A stretch of DNA of 64,000 bases, taken from Streptomyces alfalfae (GTDB taxonomy: Bacteria; Actinomycetota; Actinomycetes; Streptomycetales; Streptomycetaceae). The notes below the pieces were generated by a model. The model did not search any database. It saw only the letters and a program-made list of their open reading frames with translations, and was not told where the DNA came from. The translations under genes and the position numbers were made by a program. This document shows, piece after piece, positions 8,575-16,559 of this stretch; position 1 is the first letter of the stretch, and the number at the start of each line of letters is the position of its first letter. The stretch is taken from assembly GCF_004127445.1 (NCBI RefSeq), contig NZ_QEXM01000057.1:62001-126000 (forward strand). The letters are read 5' to 3'.

Positions 8575-9765
8575 ATGGCCGTCGACCTGCTGTCGGAGTC
8601 CTTCGCCCGGGACCCGCACCCGCACTACACCCACCTGCGCACGACCGACCCCGTGTGGTGGGACGAGGCGACACAGAGCTGGTACGTCACCACCCACCAG
8701 GACGTGAACGCGCTGCTGCGGGACGGTCGGCTGGCCGCGCGGATCGGAGAGGGGTTCCTGGGCGACCACGACAGGCACGTCCTGGACGACGTCGCCGACA
8801 TCCTGTCGTTCTTCGACTCCTGGCCGATGTTCACCGACCCGCCCCAGCACACCGAGGTGCGCTCCGCCGCCGCCCCGGCCTACCGGCCGGGGGCGGTGCG
8901 GCCACTGCGCGCGGCCATCGCCCGTCACGCGCGCGAACTGCTCGACCCGCTCGACCCGGCCAAGGCCGACCTCCTCGGCGAATTCGTCCAGCCGCTCGCC
9001 GTGTCGGTCACCTGCGACCTGCTCGGCATCCCCCACGAACGCCGCGACGTGCTCCTCGCCTGGTCGGGGGAGATCATCGGTTTCATCGGCGTGCCCGTGC
9101 TCGACCCCGGCCGGGCCGGACCCGCGCGCACCGCCATCACCGGCCTGCGCGACCACCTGGAGCAGGTCACCCTGCCCGACGCCCGGGCCGGCCGCGGCCC
9201 CGCGCAACTGCGGGCCTTCCTCGACCTCGCACCCGACCGTGCCGTCGCGCTGTTCGCGCAGATCCTCACCGGCGGCATCGAGCCGGTGGTGGCGTGCCTG
9301 GCCTCCGCCCTGCCCCACCTCCTCGGCGACGCCCGCCCGCTCCTCGACGTCTCACGGTCCACTCCGGGCCTCGCCGAGGAACTGGCCGAAGAGGCGCTGC
9401 GCCTGGAGGCCCCGTTCCACTTCGTCCCCAGGACCGCCGTGGAACCGATCGCCGTCCGGGGGCGCGCCATCGCCCCCGGCGAGCGGGTGGCGCTGGTCGT
9501 CGCCGCCGCCAACCGCGACCCGGAGGTCTACGCCGACCCCGACTCCTTCCGCCCGCCGGACCCCGCGCGGAAGGAACCGCCGCACCTGGCGTTCGGCGCG
9601 GGGCACCACTTCTGCCTGGGCGCCGGGCTCGCCCGTCTGACGCTCGCCGAAGCGGTGCGCGCGGTCGCCGACTGGGCGGGCGACACACCCGTAGGACGAC
9701 TCGACGGCGAGAGGGGCCCCGGCTTCGGACACACCGTATGGAAGCGGATGGGGCTCGGGTACTGA
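8575..9765 (+). CDS. Cytochrome P450
   Basis: A 396-residue bacterial class I P450. The heme signature is FGAGHHFCLGAGLAR with the Cys ligand at residue 347. The K-helix ExxR is in EEALRLEAPFHFVPR. The I-helix reads QILTGGIEPVVACLAS: the usual acid-alcohol pair (D/E-T) appears as Glu-Pro, lacking the Thr that normally helps dioxygen activation. That suggests unusual chemistry, as in some coupling or non-monooxygenase P450s. AGGGAG precedes the ATG. No ferredoxin gene is nearby, so redox partners must be encoded elsewhere. It may hydroxylate, desaturate or cross-link aromatic residues (inference). Confidence 0.92.
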   Translation: MAVDLLSESFARDPHPHYTHLRTTDPVWWDEATQSWYVTTHQDVNALLRDGRLAARIGEGFLGDHDRHVLDDVADILSFFDSWPMFTDPPQHTEVRSAAAPAYRPGAVRPLRAAIARHARELLDPLDPAKADLLGEFVQPLAVSVTCDLLGIPHERRDVLLAWSGEIIGFIGVPVLDPGRAGPARTAITGLRDHLEQVTLPDARAGRGPAQLRAFLDLAPDRAVALFAQILTGGIEPVVACLASALPHLLGDARPLLDVSRSTPGLAEELAEEALRLEAPFHFVPRTAVEPIAVRGRAIAPGERVALVVAAANRDPEVYADPDSFRPPDPARKEPPHLAFGAGHHFCLGAGLARLTLAEAVRAVADWAGDTPVGRLDGERGPGFGHTVWKRMGLGY

Positions 9766-9769
9766 CACC

Positions 9770-10711
9770 ATGCAGTGGACACCTCGCCTGCCCTGGCAGG
9801 CCCTGCCCGACGACCTGCGCCGCCGCGTCGAGGAGCGGCTGGGAGCACCGGTCACCGGCGTGGACGCCGTCACCGGCGGCTTCTCGGCGGGCTTCGCCGG
9901 CGTCGTGCGCACCGAGCACGGACCGGCGTTCCTCAAAGCGACCTCCGAGACGGTCAACAGCCACGGCCGTGCCCTCTACCGCCAGGAACACAGCGCCTGC
10001 CGTCTCCTCTCCGCCACCCGGGCGTCCGTGGGTTTCCTGTGGGGCCTGGACCACCAGGACTGGACGGTTCTCGCCTTCCGCGCCGTGACGGGAAGCATCT
10101 GCGGGCCGGGCTGGCCCCCCGGACAGCTCGACGCGGTCCTGCGCCTCCTGCGGGAGACCCGGATCACCGCTCCGGCCGCCCTGCCGCCGGTGACGACGCT
10201 TCTGCGGGAGGCCTTCGACGCCTGGCCGGCACTGGCCGCCGACCCGGCCTTCGACGCCTGGCCGACGGACGCCACGGGAGCCGCGCTGCTGCCCGCACAG
10301 AGGTGGGTCGCACTCGCGGAGCAGGCGCGGCACGCCTTCACCGGCGACGAACTCCTCCACGCCGACCTGCGCGCCGACAACATCCTCTGGAGCGACACCG
10401 GACCGGTCCTCGTCGACTGGGCCTACGCCTGCCGGGGAGCGGCAGCCTTCGACCCGATCTACCTCCTGCTGGAGGTGGCCCGCGTCAACGGCCGACCGCC
10501 CGAGGCGGAACTCGCCCAGGTCGTCACCGCGTACGGATGCGCCGACGAGGACGCGACCGCGCTGCTCGCCGTGTTCGGCGGCTGGTTCACATGGATGTCC
10601 CGCATGCCGCCCATCCCCGCGCTCCCCACCCTCCGCGACTTCCAGAAGGACATGGCACGGACCGCGATCGAGTGGGTCGGCGCCCGCCTGCCGGACCGCA
10701 CGCAGCCGTAG
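9770..10711 (+). CDS. Aminoglycoside phosphotransferase-like kinase
   Basis: A 313-residue protein-kinase-like fold of the APH/choline kinase type. The catalytic loop is LLHADLRADNILW (H-x-D-x4-N) and the metal site is GPVLVDWAYACRG. The N-terminal lobe has GGFSAGFAGVVRT in place of a glycine-rich loop, and AFLKATSE carries the probable ATP-binding Lys. It starts 4 bases after the P450 stop, so translation may be coupled. It may phosphorylate the product or an intermediate as self-resistance or as a biosynthetic step; the sequence alone does not distinguish these. Confidence 0.8.
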   Translation: MQWTPRLPWQALPDDLRRRVEERLGAPVTGVDAVTGGFSAGFAGVVRTEHGPAFLKATSETVNSHGRALYRQEHSACRLLSATRASVGFLWGLDHQDWTVLAFRAVTGSICGPGWPPGQLDAVLRLLRETRITAPAALPPVTTLLREAFDAWPALAADPAFDAWPTDATGAALLPAQRWVALAEQARHAFTGDELLHADLRADNILWSDTGPVLVDWAYACRGAAAFDPIYLLLEVARVNGRPPEAELAQVVTAYGCADEDATALLAVFGGWFTWMSRMPPIPALPTLRDFQKDMARTAIEWVGARLPDRTQP

Positions 10712-10735
10712 CCGCCCGAGAAAAGGACCCCTTCC

Positions 10736-12898
10736 ATGACGCAAGGCACCACACCGGGCACGGCGCCCGCTGCCGACGACGCGCTCGCGCGGGAGCTGTT
10801 CACGACCACCAGCTCACTGGCGGAGTCCCCGGAGACCAGGGGGACGGTGCTCCGCTTCCTCGGCACCCTCCTCGACCGCGGCTACGAACTGAGCCCGGCA
10901 GCCCCGGTGACCGAAGGGGACGCCACCGTCGCCTTCGTCAACGCCACGGTCACCCCGTACAAACGACTCCTCGCCGACGGGCGCCCCATCGGACGGATCT
11001 GCCACTACCAGCCCTGCTTCCGCGCCCACGGCGAACGCCCCTGGCTCTTCGCCTTCGGCATGACCGGCCTGCTCGCGGACCTGGCCGACGACGAGGACCT
11101 GGCGCGCGTCACGCAGGACAACCACCTCGCCACCCTCGCCGCCCTGAGCGACCACCGCGCCGACCGGCTGCACGTCCTCGTCGACGAGGAGGACACCGAC
11201 CTGATCAAGGCGGTGACCGAGGCGGCGGACCGGCACGGCGGCACCGTGCACGTACTGCGCGACCCCGAGGTGGCAAGCCGCTGGGAGTACGGCGAGGGGT
11301 ACGCGCTGCGCGGGCGCGGCGTCACCTACTACTACCGCCGCCCCGGCGTCGGCTGCGACACCGACTGCCGCCCCGACTGCCGCTGCGCCCGCTGGCAGCC
11401 GCTGTCCAACCTGATCCTCGTCGAGTCCGGCGACCGCCGGTACGCCGAGGTCGGCTTCGGCGTCGAGATCACCGCCGCCATACCGCTCGGCCCTCACGCC
11501 TACGCCCTCCCCGAGCTGGCCGACCGCGTCCGGACGGCGGAACTCGCGGGACTCGCCCCCGGCGACGCGGCCGACGCCGTCAACCTCTACCGCGCCCTGG
11601 CCCTGCTGACCGAAGCCGGGGCCCGCCCCGCCGGCAAGGGCCCCGGCTCGATCCTGCGCAAGTTCGCCCTGCGCCTGATCGACCTGCTGAACCGTACCGG
11701 CGACCGCGACGCCCTCCTCGGCGGTTTCGGCGCCACACCCGCACTGCGCGCGCTGCTGACCGAAGAGGCCGACCGGCGAGCCCGTACGCTCGAACAGAAC
11801 CTCAAGCGGGCCGCCGCGGCCCTCGACAAGCGGCCCGGGACGCCCGACAGCGACCTGTGCGCCACCTACGGCCTCGCGGACGAGCAACTGGCCACACTGC
11901 GCAGCCTGCGGCGGCGGCCCCGCCGACTGCGACGCGGGGACACCGTCGCCGTGGTCTCACCGTCCTGGCAGGGCGCCGACGTCTTCCCGGCGCGAGCGGA
12001 GCGCGGCATCGCCGACGTGGCGTCCTGGTCCGGCCTGCGCGTCGGCCCGGCGGCGACACCTGACGGCCACCCGGCCGGATCGCGCCAGGCCCGCGCCGCA
12101 CAGTTCAACGCCGCCCTGCGCGACCGCGACACCAAGGGCATCCTCTGGATGATCGGCGGCCTCGCCGCGACCGAACTCCTCGACCTGATCGACTACGAGG
12201 CGTTCGCCGCGAACCCCAAGGTCATCTGCGGTTACTCCGACGCCACCGTCCTGCACCACGCGCTCTACGCCCGCACCGGCGCCACCACCTTCTACGGCCC
12301 GGCCGTCCTGTCGGAGTTCGCCGAGACCGGCGGCACCCCGCCGTTCACCCGGTCCTCCTTCCTCGACCTGACGATGCACGGCTGGACCGGGGACTTCCCC
12401 CGCTCCGCGGAGGTGTACGACGAGTTCGTCGACTGGGCGGGCGAAGAACGCCCCCGAGTCGCCGAACCCGCCCCGGCACGCACCGTCCTGCGCCCCGGCA
12501 CGGCGCAGGGACCGCTCCTGCCGGCCTGCGTCCCCAGCGCGCTGCAGCTCCTCGGCACACCGTGGCTGCCCGACCACCAAGGGCACGTACTCGCCCTGGA
12601 GTTCGCCAATGACGACGGCTACGGCCCCGCCCACGCCGCGCGCGACCTGTGGCAACTGCGCCACGCGGGCCTGCTCGACGGGATCGAGGGCCTGGTCATG
12701 GGCAGGCCTCGCCAGTGGTCGGCCACCGCCCGCGCGGAACTGGACCGCATCCTGCTCGACGTCAGCCACGGGTTGACCTTCCCCATCGTGACGGAATTCG
12801 AGTTCGGCCACACCGACCCCGTCCTCACGCTCCCGGTGGGCGTGCCGGTGCAACTCGCCGGAGACAATCTGCGGCTGCTGGAACCGGCGGTGCGCTGA
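10736..12898 (+). CDS. AlaRS-like domain fused to MccF-like S66 peptidase
   Basis: A 720-residue two-part protein. Residues 1 to about 390 follow the alanyl-tRNA synthetase catalytic and helical regions: VNATVTPYKRLL and HYQPCFRAHGE match the AlaRS NAGM...KD and CVRAGGKH area. A Cys-rich segment (CDTDCRPDCRCARW) and the RRARTLEQNLKRAAAALD and CATYGLADEQL segments also align in order. The motif 3 equivalent is GFGVEI rather than GMGLER, so the ATP-binding Arg is gone. Residues about 400-720 are an LD-carboxypeptidase/MccF-type S66 serine peptidase: VICGYSDATVL with nucleophile Ser501, Glu in VLALEFANDDGYG, and His in FGHTDPVLTLPVG. MccF proteins cleave aminoacyl-nucleotide antibiotics such as processed microcin C. 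Self-immunity against an aminoacyl-adenylate-like product is therefore the leading idea. AAAAGGA precedes the ATG. Confidence 0.8.
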   Translation: MTQGTTPGTAPAADDALARELFTTTSSLAESPETRGTVLRFLGTLLDRGYELSPAAPVTEGDATVAFVNATVTPYKRLLADGRPIGRICHYQPCFRAHGERPWLFAFGMTGLLADLADDEDLARVTQDNHLATLAALSDHRADRLHVLVDEEDTDLIKAVTEAADRHGGTVHVLRDPEVASRWEYGEGYALRGRGVTYYYRRPGVGCDTDCRPDCRCARWQPLSNLILVESGDRRYAEVGFGVEITAAIPLGPHAYALPELADRVRTAELAGLAPGDAADAVNLYRALALLTEAGARPAGKGPGSILRKFALRLIDLLNRTGDRDALLGGFGATPALRALLTEEADRRARTLEQNLKRAAAALDKRPGTPDSDLCATYGLADEQLATLRSLRRRPRRLRRGDTVAVVSPSWQGADVFPARAERGIADVASWSGLRVGPAATPDGHPAGSRQARAAQFNAALRDRDTKGILWMIGGLAATELLDLIDYEAFAANPKVICGYSDATVLHHALYARTGATTFYGPAVLSEFAETGGTPPFTRSSFLDLTMHGWTGDFPRSAEVYDEFVDWAGEERPRVAEPAPARTVLRPGTAQGPLLPACVPSALQLLGTPWLPDHQGHVLALEFANDDGYGPAHAARDLWQLRHAGLLDGIEGLVMGRPRQWSATARAELDRILLDVSHGLTFPIVTEFEFGHTDPVLTLPVGVPVQLAGDNLRLLEPAVR

Positions 12899-12998
12899 GG
12901 CGCGGGGCCGTCCCGAGGGAGACGGCTCATGGGCCGGTGGACCGGCCTCGACTCACCGGGGCACTGGGGCCTCGCTCACCGGAGCGCTGGTCCTCGGC

Positions 12999-13046
12999 CC
13001 ACCGGCACATCGGCCCACCGGTCCACCGGCACATCGGCCCACCGGC
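12999..13046 (+). repeat. Two tandem 24-base direct repeats before the aminotransferase
   Basis: Two adjacent copies of a 24-base unit beginning CCACCGGCACATCGG, identical except for the last base, fill most of the gap between the fusion gene and the aminotransferase. The unit contains the GGCCCACCGG motif also seen just upstream. It ends 5 bases before the ribosome site. Confidence 0.85.
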
Positions 13047-13063
13047 TCATTGAAGGAGAACAG

Positions 13064-14335
13064 ATGCGACTGTCGCCGATCGGAACACGGATGGCAGGTC
13101 TCTCCGGCCTGCGCAGCATCATGGAGGACGTGGCGGCCAGCACCGCGGACACCTCTGCCGAGGAGTGGCTCAACCTCAGCATCGGCAACCCGGCGGCCAT
13201 CCCGGCGGCCGGAGCGATGTGGCGGGAGGCGCTCACGCGGGCGCTGGAGGAGGACTTCGACGCGGTCTGCGGCCGCTACGGCCCCTCGCGCGGCAGCGCC
13301 GGCCTGATCGAGGCCGTGAGCGCCTACTTCCACCATGCCTACGGCTGGGACCTGGGCCCGGAGAACGTGGTGGTCGGCCCCGGCAGCCAGATGGTGTGCT
13401 TCGCGGCGGCAGCGCTGTTCTGCGGCCCGGAGCCGGACGGCGCCCACCGGCGGCTCGTCCTCCCCATGGTCCCGGACTACACCGGCTACCAGGGCCTGTG
13501 CATGCACGAGGACGGCATTGTCGGCGTGGCCCCGCAGATCGTCGAGGACGGCGAGCACGGCTTCCGCTACGCCCTCGACCTCGACGCGCTGGCTCGCCTG
13601 GACGGCATCGGCATGCTGCTGATCTCCACCCCCGGCAACCCGACGGGCCGTGCCATGGACCGGGCCGAGCTGGACGGTCTCATCACCTTCGCCGAGGCAC
13701 GCGACATCCCGCTCGTCATCGACCATGCCTACGGTGCGCCCTTCCCCCGCATCGGGGAGGTGCCCGTCGAGCCGGTGCGGCACCCACACGTCGTCAACTG
13801 CTTCTCGGCCTCCAAGGCAGGCATGCCCGGCGAACGCGTCGGCTTCGCGATCGGCGACCCGCGGTACGTCGGTGCGATCGCCGCGTTCCTCTCCAACTCC
13901 GTCCTGCACGCGGCCCAGTTGCCGCAGGCGGCACTTGCGACGACGCTGCGCGAAGGCACCTTGGACGAGGTGACCCGCGACGCCATCACTCCGTACTACC
14001 GGGGCAAGCGCGAGCTGATGGACGCCCTGCTCATGGAGCAACTGCCGCCGGACATCGCCTGGCGGAGCCACTCCGGCGCAGGGGGCATGTTCGCCTGGGT
14101 ATGGATCGACCATGCGTGGTTCGACGACGTGGAGCTCTACCGGCGGCTGAAGGAGAAGCGCGTCTTCGTCGTCCCCGGCCGCCACTTCTTCGTCGACGCG
14201 ACGACCACGGCCCTCCCACGCGGCCACGCCACCCGCTGCTTCCGGATGAGCCTCAGCGCCCCGGAGAAGACCCTGATCGACGGCGTCTCACGGGTCGCGG
14301 AGACGCTGGAGGAGATGCGGGCGGAGGCGAACTGA
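13064..14335 (+). CDS. AvtA-like PLP aminotransferase (fold type I)
   Basis: A 423-residue homologue of valine-pyruvate aminotransferase AvtA: SGLRSIMEDV, LNLSIGNPAAIP, ISTPGNPTGRAMD, PLVIDHAYGAPFP (the PLP-contacting Asp and Tyr) and FSASKAGMPGERVGFAI with the PLP Lys. The C-terminal VVPGRHFF and RCFRMSLSAPE supply the carboxylate-binding Arg. AvtA interconverts alanine or valine with keto acids. Related enzymes in clusters also make unusual amino acids or oxidise amino acids. It is the last clear gene of the cluster, with AAGGAG before ATG 13064. It may supply an amino acid or keto-acid building block (inference). Confidence 0.88.
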   Translation: MRLSPIGTRMAGLSGLRSIMEDVAASTADTSAEEWLNLSIGNPAAIPAAGAMWREALTRALEEDFDAVCGRYGPSRGSAGLIEAVSAYFHHAYGWDLGPENVVVGPGSQMVCFAAAALFCGPEPDGAHRRLVLPMVPDYTGYQGLCMHEDGIVGVAPQIVEDGEHGFRYALDLDALARLDGIGMLLISTPGNPTGRAMDRAELDGLITFAEARDIPLVIDHAYGAPFPRIGEVPVEPVRHPHVVNCFSASKAGMPGERVGFAIGDPRYVGAIAAFLSNSVLHAAQLPQAALATTLREGTLDEVTRDAITPYYRGKRELMDALLMEQLPPDIAWRSHSGAGGMFAWVWIDHAWFDDVELYRRLKEKRVFVVPGRHFFVDATTTALPRGHATRCFRMSLSAPEKTLIDGVSRVAETLEEMRAEAN

Positions 14336-14973
14336 GACCTGCGGCTTTGCGGGGCTCGACGGGGGTCGGTGCTGGGGACTGCGCCCCGGCGCGGCCGACG
14401 CGGAGGCCTGTGCGTCCGGCACCGCCGACGGCACGCTGACGCCCAGCCGCGAGCCGTCCCTCGATGCCCGGACCCGTCGGTGCGGTGGGCGGGTGGCCTC
14501 GATGCGGGTGGCCGCGTTCGCGGTGGCCTCCACGCTGCAGGCGCTGATCCTCGACGAGGGAGCGGCCTCGCCCCACCCGCTCCGCTGTGACAGAACGAAG
14601 ACGTCGCGGGGGGTGGTTGTGACCGCACGGGAGCGGTCAGGTCGGTCGGCTGTCGCGGTCGCCAACTCGCGCCAGGTCGCCTGGCTTACCGCAATTGCGC
14701 GCCGAAAAGTTGCTCCCACCACCTGTAGACGCAAGCCGCCGAGCCCCGACGTCCGGTTCGGTCGCTTCGCCCCCTACGGCGACCCGGCGGTGAGGGGTGG
14801 TGCGGGTCCTCGCCGTCGAGGACTTCGAGACCCTCGCCCGCTCCGTCAACCGGGCTGCCGCAGCCCTGGTCAGACAGCCAAAACCGGCCGTCCGCCGCCT
14901 CTACTGGTTCTCCGTCGCCGCGACCGTGCTGGTTGCAAGGCCTAACGAGCGGCTATGGCCGGCACGGTCGCCC
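14336..14973. other. Gap at the right edge of the biosynthetic cluster
   Basis: No convincing gene on either strand. Short open frames here lack ribosome sites and recognisable domains. The stretch is a plausible boundary between the cluster and the unrelated genes to the right. Confidence 0.5.
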
Positions 14974-15432
14974 CTAGCCGTTGATGTCCAAGGCCGTCCC
15001 GTACAGCCGCTCCACCCTCAGCCGAATGACGATCCTGCGCTCGGCGACCAGCTGCTTGAGGAACGCGTCCTCGTCCTCCGGCTTCGCGGCCGTCGGGAGC
15101 ATCGCGAGAAGTTCCCGCCCGACCGCGTCGCCGGGAACCGTCGTGGTCTCGGAAGCCTCCGCCGCCCCCTCGGCGACGGCGAACGACCATACGTCACCAC
15201 CCTGCACGTGCAGCGCCGCGTGCGGGCTACGCTGAAGGTGCTTGACCTTGATGCGGTCAACCGTGGTGGACAGCCTCACGATGCGCGCCTCCGGATCCCA
15301 GCTGTACAGCATGGTGGTCAGGTGCGGATGACCACTTTGTTTGACAGTGGCGAGGGTCCCGAACTGCTGCCCGGCGAGTAGATCAGAGAGGGCTGCATCG
15401 GACAGGGGGCGAGGCGCTGGTCCTTGAGTCAC
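14974..15432 (-). CDS. PPOX-class F420-dependent enzyme
   Basis: A 152-residue member of the pyridoxamine-phosphate-oxidase-like split-barrel family of the F420-dependent type. Family features are LSDLLAGQQFGTLATVKQSG, then HLTTMLYSWDPEARIVRLST, then IKVKHLQRSPHAALHVQGGD. Length and motif order fit the family (130-150 residues). Such proteins reduce or oxidise small substrates using deazaflavin. The GTG at 15432 is chosen because AAGGGAG lies upstream and the similarity begins right after it; much longer upstream reading is not family-like. No functional partner is evident next to it. Confidence 0.85.
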   Translation of the reverse strand: MTQGPAPRPLSDAALSDLLAGQQFGTLATVKQSGHPHLTTMLYSWDPEARIVRLSTTVDRIKVKHLQRSPHAALHVQGGDVWSFAVAEGAAEASETTTVPGDAVGRELLAMLPTAAKPEDEDAFLKQLVAERRIVIRLRVERLYGTALDING

Positions 15433-15943
15433 GCTGTGGCCAACTCCCTTGCGTTCTACGGTATTCCACGGTGCTCTTGTGCCTACTGGTGTGCCTACTG
15501 GCCCTTGGCCGCCACAGTGGCGAAAGGTCATGCCCGGCCTGCTGAGTCCTGCCGGGTGCAGCTCCTCCCGACGGTCGGTGGGCGGCGTGTGCGGTGTATC
15601 AGAGCAGCAGTTCCCCTGGGTGGGGGTGGCGCAGCCCTTCGCTGAGGAACTTCGACCTCCGTTGAAGTACCAGGGCATCTGTCGTCCCAAGGGAGTCAGG
15701 GTGAGGGCCAGGCAGCCGATCCATTCGCCGTCGTCGAGGTGTTGGCCCCGCCCCTGCCCGACGGGAGATGAGGTCCCGCTCCAGGCCTGCGAGGCGAGGC
15801 AGATCTCGGGAGGTGAGCCCACGCGGTCGCGATGGCTGTGCTGGCTGCGCCGGTCGACGGAATGCTGCCTCCTTCGGAACGCCGGGCCATCGTTGCCGAA
15901 AGCTGGTTGAGACGGTGCACCCGGTAGGGGAGAGTCTGTGGTC
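15433..15943. other. Gene-free gap with a 12-base tandem repeat
   Basis: Contains two perfect adjacent copies of TGTGCCTACTGG at 15478-15501. Otherwise no supported gene was seen. The divergent neighbours (F420 enzyme on minus, YCII protein on plus) must be promoted from here. Confidence 0.5.
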
Positions 15944-16495
15944 ATGGAGTTCTTCTGTTACCACCGTGATCGGCCCGGATCCCTCGCTCTGCGCGAGGAG
16001 TTGCTGGAGGAGCACTGGTCCTACATGGATCGGTACGCGAAGGAGCTGATCGCTCGGGGCCCGACCTTCGCCGACGATGGTGAAACCCCCACCGGCAGCG
16101 TGCACATCGTCGACCTGCCCAATCCTGCCGCTGTCCGCGCGTTCGCCTTCGACGAGCCCAACTACCAGGCCGGCGCGTACCGGGACGTGCTGCTGCGCCG
16201 GTGGCGCAACGTGCTGGGGCGCACCATGTGGGAGTTCCCCGGCGGCCGGGCCGGCGGCAACCGGTACCTGGTGCTCGGGTTCGGCGAGGGACCGGCCGCC
16301 GATCTCGCCCCGCCGCTCGACCGGGAGGAGGACCTGGTCGCGTACGGGCCGCTGCTGTCCGACGACGGTGACACCTGGCTGGGTACGGCGGCGCTGCTCA
16401 GGGCGTCGGATCCGGATACGGCACGAGCCGTCCTGACTGGGGACCGGTACGCGGGCATCGAGGTCCACGACTGGGAGTTCGGCGGGCGTCGATGA
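15944..16495 (+). CDS. YCII-family protein, two tandem domains
   Basis: A 183-residue protein with two ferredoxin-like YCII-type halves. The first carries YHRDRPGSLALREELLEEHW, a SYMDRYAKELIARGPTF helix and GSVHIVDLPNPAAVRAFAFD. The second carries RYLVLGFGEGP, then YGPLLSDDGDTWLGTAALL. YCII proteins are small putative enzymes of poorly known function, often associated with degradation or signalling. GGGGAG lies upstream and a GTG at 15938 is a possible earlier start. It is followed on the same strand by an SGNH hydrolase 64 bases away. Confidence 0.8.
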   Translation: MEFFCYHRDRPGSLALREELLEEHWSYMDRYAKELIARGPTFADDGETPTGSVHIVDLPNPAAVRAFAFDEPNYQAGAYRDVLLRRWRNVLGRTMWEFPGGRAGGNRYLVLGFGEGPAADLAPPLDREEDLVAYGPLLSDDGDTWLGTAALLRASDPDTARAVLTGDRYAGIEVHDWEFGGRR

Positions 16496-16559
16496 GACAC
16501 GATGGAGCGGGAACCGGCTTGATGCCGTCTCCGGAACACGTTGGCCTGGGGCAGGAGCG

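Noticed and set aside
10736..12898. Interpreting the S66 domain as a cell-wall LD-carboxypeptidase
   Set aside because: No signal peptide or export signal, fusion to a synthetase-like domain and location in a biosynthetic cluster all favour an MccF-like cytoplasmic role.
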